Below, in pieces: positions 44,459-55,104 of a stretch of DNA of 57,793 bases (the stretch's first letter is position 1; the number at the start of each line of letters is the position of its first letter). This DNA is from Novosphingobium sp. FKTRR1. Its GTDB lineage: Bacteria > Pseudomonadota > Alphaproteobacteria > Sphingomonadales > Sphingomonadaceae. A program made the position numbers and the translations under genes. A model generated the notes under the pieces. The model searched no databases. It saw only the letters and a list, made by a program, of their open reading frames with translations, and had not been told where the DNA came from. The DNA lies in the NCBI RefSeq assembly GCF_020404405.1, contig NZ_JAIZDA010000021.1, positions 1 through 57,793 on the forward strand, written 5' to 3'.

Positions 44459-46381
44459 GTGCGTCCTGATCCTCTTGGCAGTGGGGCACGGCGCACTGAG
44501 GCGACCCTGACCGGACAGGCCATCGGCGACAAGGCCGAAGTCGCGAACGCCGATGCTGAGACGCCATCGGGCCGCAAGCTGGTTGCTGTTGCGCCGGTTG
44601 CGCAGGCGGTGAGTGCGGAAGGATCGCAAGGTTCTGAACCCGTCGGCCTGAACCGCGTGTCCCTGACGGGGCCGCAGCGCGACAGTGGCCGCGGTTGGCG
44701 CGCGTTGCGCACCATCGCGGGGCTGGCTTTGCGCGGCGATCCCCGGTTGGCGCTTGGCGGCATGTGGGACATGCTGCGCGGCAGGCGCGTGCGCGGGCTG
44801 AACCGGCTCAACGCTGCGGCAAAGGCTTGTCCGGACTGGTATGACGGCTGGATCGCGCGGGCCGAACCGGCATTGCTTGCCGACTGGTCGCAGCCGGTAC
44901 CGCAGGGCGTCGATGGCCGCCCTCGCACCGCGCCCAAGGTGGCCTGCCTCGTGGTCGACGATGATCGCGCCGGACGGTCCGCCAGTGTGACCTCGTTCAT
45001 CGACGCGTTTCCCGATGGGGTGATCTTCAGCCGCCAATCGGGTGCACCCGCCGATCTGGAAAGCGTAGTCCGGCTGGCCCATCAGGCCGGGTGCAGCCAC
45101 CTGCTGGCGTTGCGCGCGGGTGACCGCGTTGAACGCGCGTTTGGCGGCATTCTGGCGAACGCGTTTGCGGGCGAGGGCGTGGCTGCCTCCCCGCTGCTCT
45201 ATTGGGACAGCGACAGTCTGGCGGCGGGCAGGCGTACCGATCCCGTCGTCAAGCCCGACTGGGACAGCTTGTTGCTGGAAGAACTGGATCTGCTCGGAAG
45301 TGCGGCGCTGGTGCGGATCGATGCGGCGCAGGCGGTGCTGGCATCCCCGACTCTGGCCGGAGCGCAGGCCGATGGTGGCGGCGTCGTTGCGCTGCAACTG
45401 GCGCTGGTGCAGCGCCTTGGCGCGCTGACACCTGTACATCTCCCATTGATCCTGACCCATCTCGCAGAAGGTCGACCACTGGTCGATGAGCGCGTGCGCC
45501 AGCAATTGTTGACGGACTTCGGGCTGCGGTGTCCGGCCACGCCTGACAGTCCCTGGCCGAGCGTGAGCGTGATCGTGCCAACGCGCGATCAGGCGGGCAT
45601 CCTGCAGGCGTGTCTGGATGGCATAAGCCGCCTCGACTATCCTGCCGAGGTCGAGGTGCTGGTGCTCGACAATGACAGCGTCGAGCCCGAAACCCACGCC
45701 CTGTTTGCCGAACTGGTGCGCGGTGGGCGGGCGCGGGTGGTGCCTTGTCCGGGGGAGTTCAACTTTGCCGCGCTGACCAATCTGGGCGTGCATATGGCGC
45801 GGGGGCGGCTGGTCTGCCTGCTCAACAACGACGTCGAACCGCTTGATGGCAGTTGGCTGCGCAGCATGGTGCGCGAGGCTGTCGCGCCGGGGATCGGCGC
45901 GGTCGGGGCGCGGCTGCTTTACCCCGATGGCACGATCCAGCACGTCGGGATCGCCATCGGCCTTGGCGGTTCGGCCGGGCACGTCCAGAAGGGCGTGCAC
46001 CCCGACGAACCCGAGCTGGCGAACTGGCACGCGGCAAGGCGGCGGGTTTCTGCGGTGACTGCGGCCTGCCTAGTGGTGGAGCGGGAGAAGTATCTTGCGG
46101 CAGGCGGCATGGATGAAGAGAGCTTTTCTGTCGATTTCAACGATGTCGATCTTTGCCTGCGGTTGCAGCAGGTGGGGCTGATCAACCTTGTCGTGCCTGC
46201 CGCCACGCTGATCCATCATGAATCAAAGACACGCGGCATCGCGCGAAATGCCACGCAGCAGGCGCGGTTCGATCGCGAAACGGCAACCTTGCGCGCGCGG
46301 TGGGGGACCGTGGGATACCGCGATCCGTGGTTCAGCCCGCTGTTCCGTTGGCAAAGCGAGCAATGCCAGATGGCTTTTTGA
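44459..46381 (+). CDS. Two-domain GT2 glycosyltransferase
   Basis: 640-residue open frame from a GTG at 44459, 11 bp after the previous stop. The first ~100 residues are low-complexity and the true start could be later. A reduced GT-A-like region spans about 150-330 (LLALRAGDRVERAFGG). A full GT2 domain begins near 363 with VIVPTRDQAGIL, LLNNDVEPLDGSW, LLYPDGTIQH and DFNDVDLCLRL. Close similarity of the second domain to the gene at 41210-43000 suggests an old duplication on the two sides of the divergent promoter region. It should add capsule sugars. Confidence 0.85.
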   Translation: MRPDPLGSGARRTEATLTGQAIGDKAEVANADAETPSGRKLVAVAPVAQAVSAEGSQGSEPVGLNRVSLTGPQRDSGRGWRALRTIAGLALRGDPRLALGGMWDMLRGRRVRGLNRLNAAAKACPDWYDGWIARAEPALLADWSQPVPQGVDGRPRTAPKVACLVVDDDRAGRSASVTSFIDAFPDGVIFSRQSGAPADLESVVRLAHQAGCSHLLALRAGDRVERAFGGILANAFAGEGVAASPLLYWDSDSLAAGRRTDPVVKPDWDSLLLEELDLLGSAALVRIDAAQAVLASPTLAGAQADGGGVVALQLALVQRLGALTPVHLPLILTHLAEGRPLVDERVRQQLLTDFGLRCPATPDSPWPSVSVIVPTRDQAGILQACLDGISRLDYPAEVEVLVLDNDSVEPETHALFAELVRGGRARVVPCPGEFNFAALTNLGVHMARGRLVCLLNNDVEPLDGSWLRSMVREAVAPGIGAVGARLLYPDGTIQHVGIAIGLGGSAGHVQKGVHPDEPELANWHAARRRVSAVTAACLVVEREKYLAAGGMDEESFSVDFNDVDLCLRLQQVGLINLVVPAATLIHHESKTRGIARNATQQARFDRETATLRARWGTVGYRDPWFSPLFRWQSEQCQMAF

Positions 46382-47181
46382 GCACCGTCATCGTGAGCGA
46401 TGAACGTCTGCATCTGCCCGAGGTCACGCTGGTTGCCGTCACCAGCGTGGCGATCGAGGCCACCGCGCATGCCATGCACCGCTCGCTCGAAAGGGTGCGG
46501 TTCGGCGCTGCGGTATGGTGCAGCGATAAGCCGCCACCTGCGGTAATCGCCGATGCAGTCGCCTGGCACGCGATCGCGCCACTTACCACGCGCGACGCAT
46601 ACTCCCGGTTCATGTTGTCCGAACTGGCCGACCACGTGTCCACAAGCCACGCCCTGTCGGTACAATGGGACGGCTATGTACTCGATCCGGCTGCATGGGA
46701 GCCGTCGTTTCTCGATCATGACTACATCGGCGCTGTCTGGCCGCATTTCGACGACGATTGCCGAGTCGGGAACGGCGGATTTTCGTTGCGCTCTCGCCGG
46801 TTGCTCGATGTGTGCCGGGCTTTGCCGGAAAGGTTCGCCGACTCCGGCGCGACCGAAGACAAACTCATCTGCCGCACCGCCCGCAGCTGGCTGGAAGCCG
46901 CCCATGGCATCCGCTTTGCGCCCGAGGCGCTGGCCCGCCGCTTTGCCTTCGAGCGCGAACCGAAGACAGGCTCTCCCTTCGGCTTCCATGGCGTGTTCAA
47001 TCTGGTCGACCTGATCGATGGTGCAGCATCCGCGCGCTTGCTGGCCGGCATCGAACCCCGGATTCTGGCGAAAAGCGAACACCGCGAACTGCTGCGCTGG
47101 GCCTTTGCGCGTCGCGAATGGCAGGTGGCGCGGGTGATCTTGCTGCGGATGCTGCGGCGCAAGACGGCTCGTCGCACGTAA
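46363..47181 (+). CDS. DUF5672-type putative glycosyltransferase
   Basis: 272-residue protein. The pattern VQWDGYVLDP, then DYIGAVWPHF, then VGNGGFSLRSRRLL matches the DUF5672 group, which is found in polysaccharide gene clusters and predicted to be GT-A-like. The ATG at 46363 lies 19 bp inside the upstream gene's end, consistent with coupling. Substrate and activity are untested for the family as far as I know, so only a general sugar-transfer role is suggested. Confidence 0.75.
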   Translation: MPDGFLSTVIVSDERLHLPEVTLVAVTSVAIEATAHAMHRSLERVRFGAAVWCSDKPPPAVIADAVAWHAIAPLTTRDAYSRFMLSELADHVSTSHALSVQWDGYVLDPAAWEPSFLDHDYIGAVWPHFDDDCRVGNGGFSLRSRRLLDVCRALPERFADSGATEDKLICRTARSWLEAAHGIRFAPEALARRFAFEREPKTGSPFGFHGVFNLVDLIDGAASARLLAGIEPRILAKSEHRELLRWAFARREWQVARVILLRMLRRKTARRT

Positions 47182-47327
47182 CGGTCGGACTGCCGTCAGT
47201 CCCTAAGTAGTTCGGCTTAACAATTGGCAATCTGGTGGCATCTGTGGTTGCAAGCGTGCTGATGGTGGTTAAAAACCGGCTCGTCTGATACTTCGCATCT
47301 GCGAAATATCTTGCAAGGAGGCTTCGC
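47182..47327 (+). promoter_or_regulatory. Leader of kpsF with perfect dyad
   Basis: This 146-bp gap holds TTCGCATCTGCGAA at 47292-47305, a perfect 6-bp-arm dyad with a TC spacer, ending 9 bp before the AAGGAGG ribosome site of kpsF. The surrounding ATA/TAT extends the symmetry imperfectly. It could be an operator or a small leader hairpin that controls an internal start of the Kdo genes. Confidence 0.4.
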
Positions 47328-48332
47328 TTGATCGACCGGTTGGCTCACGATGCGGATCTTGCCGTGCAGCCGGTTCTGGAACGCGGACGGGCGGTCATTC
47401 GGGCCGAAGCTGCGGCGCTTGGCCTGCTTGAGCAAAGCCTGAACGCGCACTTCGTCGATGCCTGCCACGCCATTGCCCGATTGCGGCGGCAACTTGTCAT
47501 CACCGGCATGGGCAAGTCCGGCCACATCGCGCGCAAGCTGGCTGCCACCTTCGCTGCTACCGGCACCCCGGCCATTCACGTCCACCCGGGTGAGGCCGCG
47601 CACGGCGATCTGGGAATGCTGGTCGAAGGGGACGTGCTGCTGGCGCTGTCCAATTCGGGCAACACGGCGGAGTTGCGCGCGGTACTCGAATACACCCGCA
47701 AGCGCGGCATTCCCATCATCGGCATGGCCGCACAGCGCGAATCGCACCTTATCCGCTATGCCGACATTCCGCTGATCCTGCCGCAAGTGCCGGAAGCCTG
47801 CGCCACCAGCGGCGCGCCAACCACGTCAACCACCATGCAACTGGCGCTGGGCGATGCGCTGGCGATGACCGTCATGGATCTTCGCGGCGTGTCGCGCCAG
47901 CGGCTGCAGGCGCTTCACCCGGCCGGTAGCATCGGCCTTGCGCTCACCCCTTTGGCCGAGGTGATGCATGCCGCCGAGCGCTTGCCGCTCGTACCGATCG
48001 ATGCCGACATGTGTGAGGCGGTGGCGGTGATGACCCGGGGCTGCTTTGGGTTGGTCGGGGTTACCGATCCGGGCGGAGGGCTGGTCGGCGTGATCACCGA
48101 CGGCGATCTGCGGCGCCATTTTGCGGTGCTTCAATCCGCCCGCGCGGGTGAAGTCATGACCCGGATGCCCAAGGTCTTGCCGGCGGACATGACCGCTGGC
48201 GAAGCGTTGATGTTCCTGAACGACAACCAGATCACGGCCGCCTTCGTCATGGTGGAGCCGAACGATGGTGCCGCGGGAAGGCCGGCGGGGATCATTCATA
48301 TCCACGACCTTTTGCGGTTCGGTCTGGCCTGA
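47328..48332 (+). CDS. kpsF: Arabinose-5-phosphate isomerase KpsF
   Basis: 334-residue enzyme converting ribulose 5-phosphate to arabinose 5-phosphate, the first step to Kdo. The SIS domain contains ITGMGKSGHIARKLAATF and LALSNSGNTAEL, with conserved HPGEAAHGDLGM. A CBS pair follows (about 205-330, with GVITDGDLRRHF). The start is TTG, fixed by an ideal AAGGAGG seven bases upstream and by the protein alignment. Rare TTG use may lower output. It is the first of three Kdo-supply genes. Confidence 0.93.
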   Translation: MIDRLAHDADLAVQPVLERGRAVIRAEAAALGLLEQSLNAHFVDACHAIARLRRQLVITGMGKSGHIARKLAATFAATGTPAIHVHPGEAAHGDLGMLVEGDVLLALSNSGNTAELRAVLEYTRKRGIPIIGMAAQRESHLIRYADIPLILPQVPEACATSGAPTTSTTMQLALGDALAMTVMDLRGVSRQRLQALHPAGSIGLALTPLAEVMHAAERLPLVPIDADMCEAVAVMTRGCFGLVGVTDPGGGLVGVITDGDLRRHFAVLQSARAGEVMTRMPKVLPADMTAGEALMFLNDNQITAAFVMVEPNDGAAGRPAGIIHIHDLLRFGLA

Positions 48333-48397
48333 TTGTGCGATGGCGCACAGTGGGCAAAGCGCAAAGGCCTGTATCGGTTCGGCCCTGTGATTGATCA

Positions 48398-50052
<1,655 letters not shown>

Positions 50053-50059
50053 GCCGCGC

Positions 50060-51673
50060 GTGCCAGCCGATTTTCTGCGTATTCCGCCTTTCCCGGGGCA
50101 CCGGGCAAAGGCGATCAGCCGGGATGGAAACGCCACGCTTGATGCAGGGGCTGTCGCAGCGCTGGTTGCGGCGCGGGTCGGTGGCACCTTCTGGGGCGCG
50201 CAGCCACCGCTCGACCCGGCCGAAGGCGTGCTGCTGGCGCCCGATGACAAGGCGCAACTGGCGGAAATGCTCGAGGCGCTCGGCAACCGTCCGGCGGTGC
50301 TGTACGGACCGGTGGGGCTGGCGGCGCCGGATCTTTATCGCTGCATCGCCTATACTTGCGATCCCTGGTGGCTGGCGCGTCATACAGGCGAGGTCTGGGC
50401 CGGGGCCGGGCAGGAACTGGCGCTGGTGGCCGGGTTGTGCGGTACGGCCTTGCGGGTGTTCGGCGATGGCCCCTTCGTTGCCAGCGCCACCGATGCGGTG
50501 GGGCTGACCGCCCGCACGCTGGCGCAACGCGAGTGGGTCGATCCGTTCACCGATGAGCCGTCCGATCTGGCACGGACCGTCGCCTTGCTTGCCGATTGGC
50601 GACGCCTGATCGACAGCAACCGCGATGTCGCGGCGGTGTTCGGCGTGGCCCGCTGGAAACGCGTGACGTGCGATCCGTTGCTGTGGGACGGCAGCGGCGC
50701 GGTTCGCCATGCCCGGCAGGTGCCGGCCGGTTTGCGACCTGATCAGCAGGTGCTGGCATGGCGATCGCGCACCAGTCCGGCAGTGCTCGATGATCTGACC
50801 CGACGCGGGGTGGCGATTGCCGAGGTCGAGGATGGCTTCATCCGGTCATCGGGGTTGGGGGCCGACTGCGTACCGCCACTGTCGATCATCGCCGACCGGT
50901 CGGGCATCTATTTCGACGCGAGCGGGCCAAGCGATCTCGAAAGCATTCTGGAGTCGACGGAAGTTTCGCCCGCGACGCGCGAACGTGCGGCGGCATTGCG
51001 CGAGGCGATCGTGCGTGGCGCCGTCAGCAAGTATGGGCAGGGCGGCGCCAGTACAGGACGGGCAAGAGATGGCCGTCGTCATGTGCTGGTAACCGGGCAA
51101 GTCGAGGATGATCGCTCGATCCTGACCGGAGGGGCCGGTATGTCCAATCTGGAGTTGCTTGAGCGGGCACGCGCCATTGAGGGCGATGCCTGGATCATCT
51201 ACAAGCCGCATCCGGATGTCGAGGCTGGTCACCGCAAAGGGCAGGTAGCAATCGGTGACGTCATGCGTCTGGCTGATGAAATCGCACAGGAAGCCCCGAT
51301 TCTGCCGCTCATCAATTCGGTCGACGCGTTGCACGTCATTACATCGCTCGCCGGGTTCGAGGCTTTGCTGCGGGGCAAGGATGTGACCACGCACGGCACA
51401 CCGTTCTATGCGGGCTGGGGGCTGACCCGCGATCTTGCCCCGGTGCCCGCGCGCCGTTCCCGCCGGCGTTCGCTGGATGAATTGGTGGCCGCCACGCTGC
51501 TCGCTTACCCGCGCTATGTCGATCCGCTTACCCGCTTGCCGTGTGGGCCGGAACTGCTGGTGCGGCGCATGGCGGCGGGGCAGGCGCATGTGGCCTCACC
51601 ATTGATCGCGTTGCGCCGCTGGCAGGGGTGGCTAAACCGAACGATGCAGGCAGTGTCAGGAGGGGAGCGATGA
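50060..51673 (+). CDS. kpsC: KpsC-like capsule Kdo transferase, short form
   Basis: 537 residues from a GTG seven bases after kdsA. Motifs of the KpsC Kdo-transferase module occur once each: EDGFIRS (257-263), PPLSIIADRSGIYFD, QVEDD (347-351), KPHPD (382-386), TSLAGFEALLRG and GTPFYAGWG (446-454). E. coli KpsC is about 675 residues with two such modules, making alternate Kdo linkages. Here I see a single complete module plus an N-terminal remnant (about 1-190) that ends in helix-rich sequence. It probably builds the beta-Kdo linker with KpsS. The GTG start is supported by position rather than by a strong ribosome site. Confidence 0.87.
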   Translation: MPADFLRIPPFPGHRAKAISRDGNATLDAGAVAALVAARVGGTFWGAQPPLDPAEGVLLAPDDKAQLAEMLEALGNRPAVLYGPVGLAAPDLYRCIAYTCDPWWLARHTGEVWAGAGQELALVAGLCGTALRVFGDGPFVASATDAVGLTARTLAQREWVDPFTDEPSDLARTVALLADWRRLIDSNRDVAAVFGVARWKRVTCDPLLWDGSGAVRHARQVPAGLRPDQQVLAWRSRTSPAVLDDLTRRGVAIAEVEDGFIRSSGLGADCVPPLSIIADRSGIYFDASGPSDLESILESTEVSPATRERAAALREAIVRGAVSKYGQGGASTGRARDGRRHVLVTGQVEDDRSILTGGAGMSNLELLERARAIEGDAWIIYKPHPDVEAGHRKGQVAIGDVMRLADEIAQEAPILPLINSVDALHVITSLAGFEALLRGKDVTTHGTPFYAGWGLTRDLAPVPARRSRRRSLDELVAATLLAYPRYVDPLTRLPCGPELLVRRMAAGQAHVASPLIALRRWQGWLNRTMQAVSGGER

Positions 51674-52965
51674 ACGCGATTACTCCGATCCGGCGGGAAT
51701 TTCTGTTCCTGCAAGGGCCGCCGGGGCCGTTCTTCCGCTTGCTGGCAGATGCGCTGCGTGAGCACGGGCTGGGGGTTCACCGCATCAATCTATCCGGGGG
51801 GGACCGGTATGATTGGCCGCATGGCTCGACCGACTATCGCGGAACGCAGCGCGGCTGGCCGATGGCATTCGACCGGTTCGTACGCTCCAATGGCATAACC
51901 GATCTGGTGGTCTATGGCGATTGCCGCCCCATGCACAAAGTTGCGCTGCGCATGGCGCAGTTGCGCGGCATCCATATCCACGTGTTCGAGGAAGGGTATA
52001 TCCGTCCCGACTGGATGACGCTGGAACGCGACGGGGTGAACGGCCATTCGCCCTTGCCGCGCGACCCTTCGCTGATCGAGGCCGCCGCGCGCTGGTTGCC
52101 GCCGATTCCCGATCTGCCGCCGATCACGTCGGCCTTCAAGCGGCGCGCGCGGGACAGTTACTGGCATTATCACCACGTGGTGACGGGCAAGCTGCGGTTT
52201 CCGTTCTATACCAGCCACCGTCAGGGCTCGATCACCATGGACGGCATCCGCTGGCTGATGAAGTTCGCGCGCAGAAAGCGCCGCGCCCGGCAGGCCGAAG
52301 CCACGCTGGCGCAGATCGCAGGGCGCAAGTTCTTCCTGTTTCCGCTGCAATTGACCGGCGACTATCAGATCCGCGCGCATTCACCGTTCGGCTCGATGCC
52401 GGTCGCGGTGGATTATGTGCTGGAAAGCTTTGCCGCGTTCGCGCCGGCCGACACCTTGTTGCTGGTCAAGGAACACCCGCTGGATAGCGGCAAGCGCAAT
52501 TGGCGCGCCTATCTTGAGCGTCGTTGCGCCCGGTTGGGCGTGTGCGACCGGGTGCTGCACCTTGATGGTGGCGATCTGCAATCGCTGTCCAAGACCGCAC
52601 AAGGCATGGTCTGCGTCAACAGCACCTCGGGCACGCTCGCGCTGGAGGCCGGACTGCCGGTGGCGGTGCTGGGCGATGCGGTTTATGACCTGCCGGGCGT
52701 GACCCATCAGGGCGGACTGGATCTTTTCTGGACCGCGCCCGAAGTTCCCGACCGCAAGCTTTATGCCGCGTTCAAGAAAGTGCTCCACGCAAGTTGTCTG
52801 GTGCGTGGCGGGCTCGCCAGCGCATCGGGCGTCAGAATTCTGGTCCGTAACAGTGTCGAGCGGCTGCTCGCCGATCCCGAGACCGCGGTCCGGGACATGC
52901 GCAAGGTGCCGGTCCGCCGTGCCGCCCGTCAGGCCGAGGGCACCAGCCCGGCATCTGCCAGATAG
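51670..52965 (+). CDS. kpsS: KpsS-like capsule Kdo transferase
   Basis: 431-residue cytosolic protein that in the Kps system adds the first Kdo to the lysophosphatidylglycerol anchor. Family features are FLFLQGPPGPFF near the start, VYGDCRPMH, FEEGYIRPDWMTLE, LLVKEHPLD and NSTSGTLALEAGLPV. The ATG at 51670 overlaps the kpsC stop by ATGA. The 3' end overlaps the convergent desaturase-like gene by 37 bp. It completes the plus-strand capsule operon that began at the kpsD-like gene. Confidence 0.92.
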   Translation: MNAITPIRREFLFLQGPPGPFFRLLADALREHGLGVHRINLSGGDRYDWPHGSTDYRGTQRGWPMAFDRFVRSNGITDLVVYGDCRPMHKVALRMAQLRGIHIHVFEEGYIRPDWMTLERDGVNGHSPLPRDPSLIEAAARWLPPIPDLPPITSAFKRRARDSYWHYHHVVTGKLRFPFYTSHRQGSITMDGIRWLMKFARRKRRARQAEATLAQIAGRKFFLFPLQLTGDYQIRAHSPFGSMPVAVDYVLESFAAFAPADTLLLVKEHPLDSGKRNWRAYLERRCARLGVCDRVLHLDGGDLQSLSKTAQGMVCVNSTSGTLALEAGLPVAVLGDAVYDLPGVTHQGGLDLFWTAPEVPDRKLYAAFKKVLHASCLVRGGLASASGVRILVRNSVERLLADPETAVRDMRKVPVRRAARQAEGTSPASAR

Positions 52966-53648
52966 CCGCGCGCGCGCAGCGTTCTGAACAGCAGGTTGAT
53001 CGCCGGGTTCGACCAGCCGCAGTTGGTGGCAAAGTCACGCTGCAGCGTATCATGGTGCAACTGGTGCGCGGCAGGCGTCATCAACAGGCCCGCCCATCGC
53101 AGCGCGGTTATGAACCATGGGTTCTGCGCCCGGTGCAGCGAGCCGTGGAAGTATTGGGCAAAGCCGCCGCCGATCAGGAACGTGACCAGGCCCGCCATGA
53201 TCCAGCCCGGTACCGGCAGCAGCGCCTGCGCCACGTTGCCGACCAGCGACAACGGCAGCGCAGCGACAATCACGGTCGATCCGATCAGCCGCCAGACCGG
53301 CCTGCGCCCCAACGCATCCGGGCGCGGGTGATGGTTCTTGAAGTCATAGGAAATCCGCTCGAACGGGCCGATCGTGGCCATGCGTTCGCGCAGCAGCGCC
53401 TGATAGTGGTCGGATTCGCGCGATCCTTCGTAAAAGAACAGGTCGTTCAGCCGCTTGCCCGGGGTGCAGGGGCGATAGTCCATCAGCATGTGGATCAGCC
53501 CGGACAGCAAGTCCGCCAGATACCAGCCGATCAGCGCCGCCGGGATGGCGAGCCATTGCGGACTGCGCAAGGCCGCCGACAGATTCACCAGCAGCGAAAC
53601 CGTGAAAACCGCCAGAATCAGGTGTTGGCGCGCCTTTGCCGCAATCAC
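52929..53648 (-). CDS. CarF/TMEM189-like lipid desaturase
   Basis: 239-residue membrane protein with about four hydrophobic segments. Eight histidines sit in the family-type boxes: His53 (SGLIHMLMDY), His106-107 (DFKNHHPRPD), His168 and His172 (YFHGSLHR), and His195, His198 and His199 (AHQLHHD). This is the layout of the CarF/TMEM189 plasmanylethanolamine desaturase group, which makes the vinyl-ether bond of plasmalogens. Whether this bacterium has ether lipids is unknown, and a different lipid desaturation is possible. Its gene overlaps kpsS tail to tail, so a link to the capsule lipid anchor is tempting but unproven. Confidence 0.8.
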   Translation of the reverse strand: MIAAKARQHLILAVFTVSLLVNLSAALRSPQWLAIPAALIGWYLADLLSGLIHMLMDYRPCTPGKRLNDLFFYEGSRESDHYQALLRERMATIGPFERISYDFKNHHPRPDALGRRPVWRLIGSTVIVAALPLSLVGNVAQALLPVPGWIMAGLVTFLIGGGFAQYFHGSLHRAQNPWFITALRWAGLLMTPAAHQLHHDTLQRDFATNCGWSNPAINLLFRTLRARGYLADAGLVPSA

Positions 53649-53762
53649 TGGACTTCAAGCTCCGGGTTCGGTGTGCTGTTCGCGCTGTGCGCCGCGATGT
53701 TGCGCTGCGGTGATGGCTTGTCAAGCTGACCAGCCGCGCGCTAGGGCACGTTTCCTGCTGAT

Positions 53763-55031
53763 TTGGACGGATCTCCCTTGCTCGCACGCTCAGTCGACCG
53801 TCCGTTCCTGTTCGATGCCAGCCGGCTGGTGTGGCGGGTGTGGACGGGCAGGCTGCCGACCGGGATCGACCGGGTGTGCCTTGCCTACATGGATCACTTC
53901 GGTTCGCGGTCACGCGCAGTGCTGCTGCGCAAGGGCTTGCGCGTCGTGCTGTCGCCTGCGCGCAGCGATGCGCTCTATGCGTTGCTGCGCCGGGGCGGAC
54001 CGACCTTCCGGCGGGAACTGGTCCGGTTGCTGGCGGGCGCGGCGCTCGACCGGCCCCAACGTGGTCTGGCGGGGCTGATCTATCTCAACGTCGGCCACAC
54101 CGGGCTTGATGCGGCTGGCCTGCCGCAGTGGTTGGCGCGCAAACGGCTGCGCCCGGTCTTCCTGATCCACGATCTCATCCCGCTGACGCATCCGCAATTC
54201 TGCCGCGAAGGCGAAGCGGACCGGCATCGCCAGCGCATGGCTCAGGCGCTGGCCAGTGCGCATGGGGTGATCGGGAATACCCAGGCGACTCTCGACGAAC
54301 TTGCGACGTTTGCCAATGCGTTGGGGATGCCGGTGCCGCCCGGTCTGGTGGCCTGGCTGGGAACCGATCTGCCGGTCACGCAGCCCCGACCCGCCGCTCG
54401 GACGCGCCCGTATTTCCTGATGACCGGCACGATCGAGGCGCGCAAGAACCACGCGTTGCTGCTGGATGTGTGGCAAGCGCTGCTGGCCCGCCTGGGTGAC
54501 GCCGCGCCGGACCTGGTGCTGGTGGGACAGCGCGGCTGGCGGGCTGATGCGGTGTTCGAACGGCTTGATGGGCAGGGCCCCTTGCGCGACCGGGTGCACG
54601 AGTTGGGCCGGTGCGACGATGCGACGCTGCTCGGCCTGATCGAGGGCGCACGCGCGGTACTGATGCCCAGCTTCACCGAAGGCTTCGGCATCCCGGTGAT
54701 CGAGGCACTGCAGCAAGGGGTGCCGGTGGTGGCCAGCGATCTGGCGGTCTATCGCGAGATTGCCGGTGATGTGCCGATCTTCCTCGATCCGCACGACGTG
54801 GCGGGCTGGACCGCTGCGCTTGAGATGCTGTTGACCGATGGACCGGAAACCATGCAGCGTCGTGCTGGGGCAACGGCCTGGCGCGGGCCGACGTGGAACG
54901 ACCATTTCGCCCGCGTCGAACCTTGGCTAGCGGAACTGGGGCTAGTGGAACTGGGGCTAGCGGAACTGGGGCTAGTGGAACCGGGGCTGGCGGAACTGGG
55001 GCTGGCGCAATCGGTCGCCACGCCGGATTGA
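53763..55031 (+). CDS. GT4 glycosyltransferase with repeat-coded tail
   Basis: 422 residues from TTG at 53763; a second TTG at 53778 with GGA upstream is equally possible. GT-B fold, family 4: FLIHDLIPLTHPQF in the first half, TGTIEARKNHALLLDVW, and SFTEGFGIPVIEALQQGVPVVASD with the E-x7-E motif. The final ~30 residues are five-residue repeats (LAELG, LVELG) encoded by 15-bp tandem repeats. It is divergent from the desaturase-like gene and may act in the same or a second polysaccharide. Confidence 0.85.
   Translation: MDGSPLLARSVDRPFLFDASRLVWRVWTGRLPTGIDRVCLAYMDHFGSRSRAVLLRKGLRVVLSPARSDALYALLRRGGPTFRRELVRLLAGAALDRPQRGLAGLIYLNVGHTGLDAAGLPQWLARKRLRPVFLIHDLIPLTHPQFCREGEADRHRQRMAQALASAHGVIGNTQATLDELATFANALGMPVPPGLVAWLGTDLPVTQPRPAARTRPYFLMTGTIEARKNHALLLDVWQALLARLGDAAPDLVLVGQRGWRADAVFERLDGQGPLRDRVHELGRCDDATLLGLIEGARAVLMPSFTEGFGIPVIEALQQGVPVVASDLAVYREIAGDVPIFLDPHDVAGWTAALEMLLTDGPETMQRRAGATAWRGPTWNDHFARVEPWLAELGLVELGLAELGLVEPGLAELGLAQSVATPD
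54926..55015 (+). repeat. 15-bp in-frame minisatellite
   Basis: Five units of GCTAGYGGAACTGGG-type sequence run from 54926 to 55000, followed by one degenerate unit. C and T alternate at one position in the first four units, giving a 30-bp higher-order period. Each unit codes for five residues of the GT4 C-terminus, so copy-number change would lengthen or shorten the tail without a frameshift. Confidence 0.85.
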
Positions 55032-55104
55032 GCGGTAAGGCCCGATCGGGACCATCGCGCGGCCCACTGGCGGTCCATGATCATCTTCGATACGCTGCCG
55101 GGAC

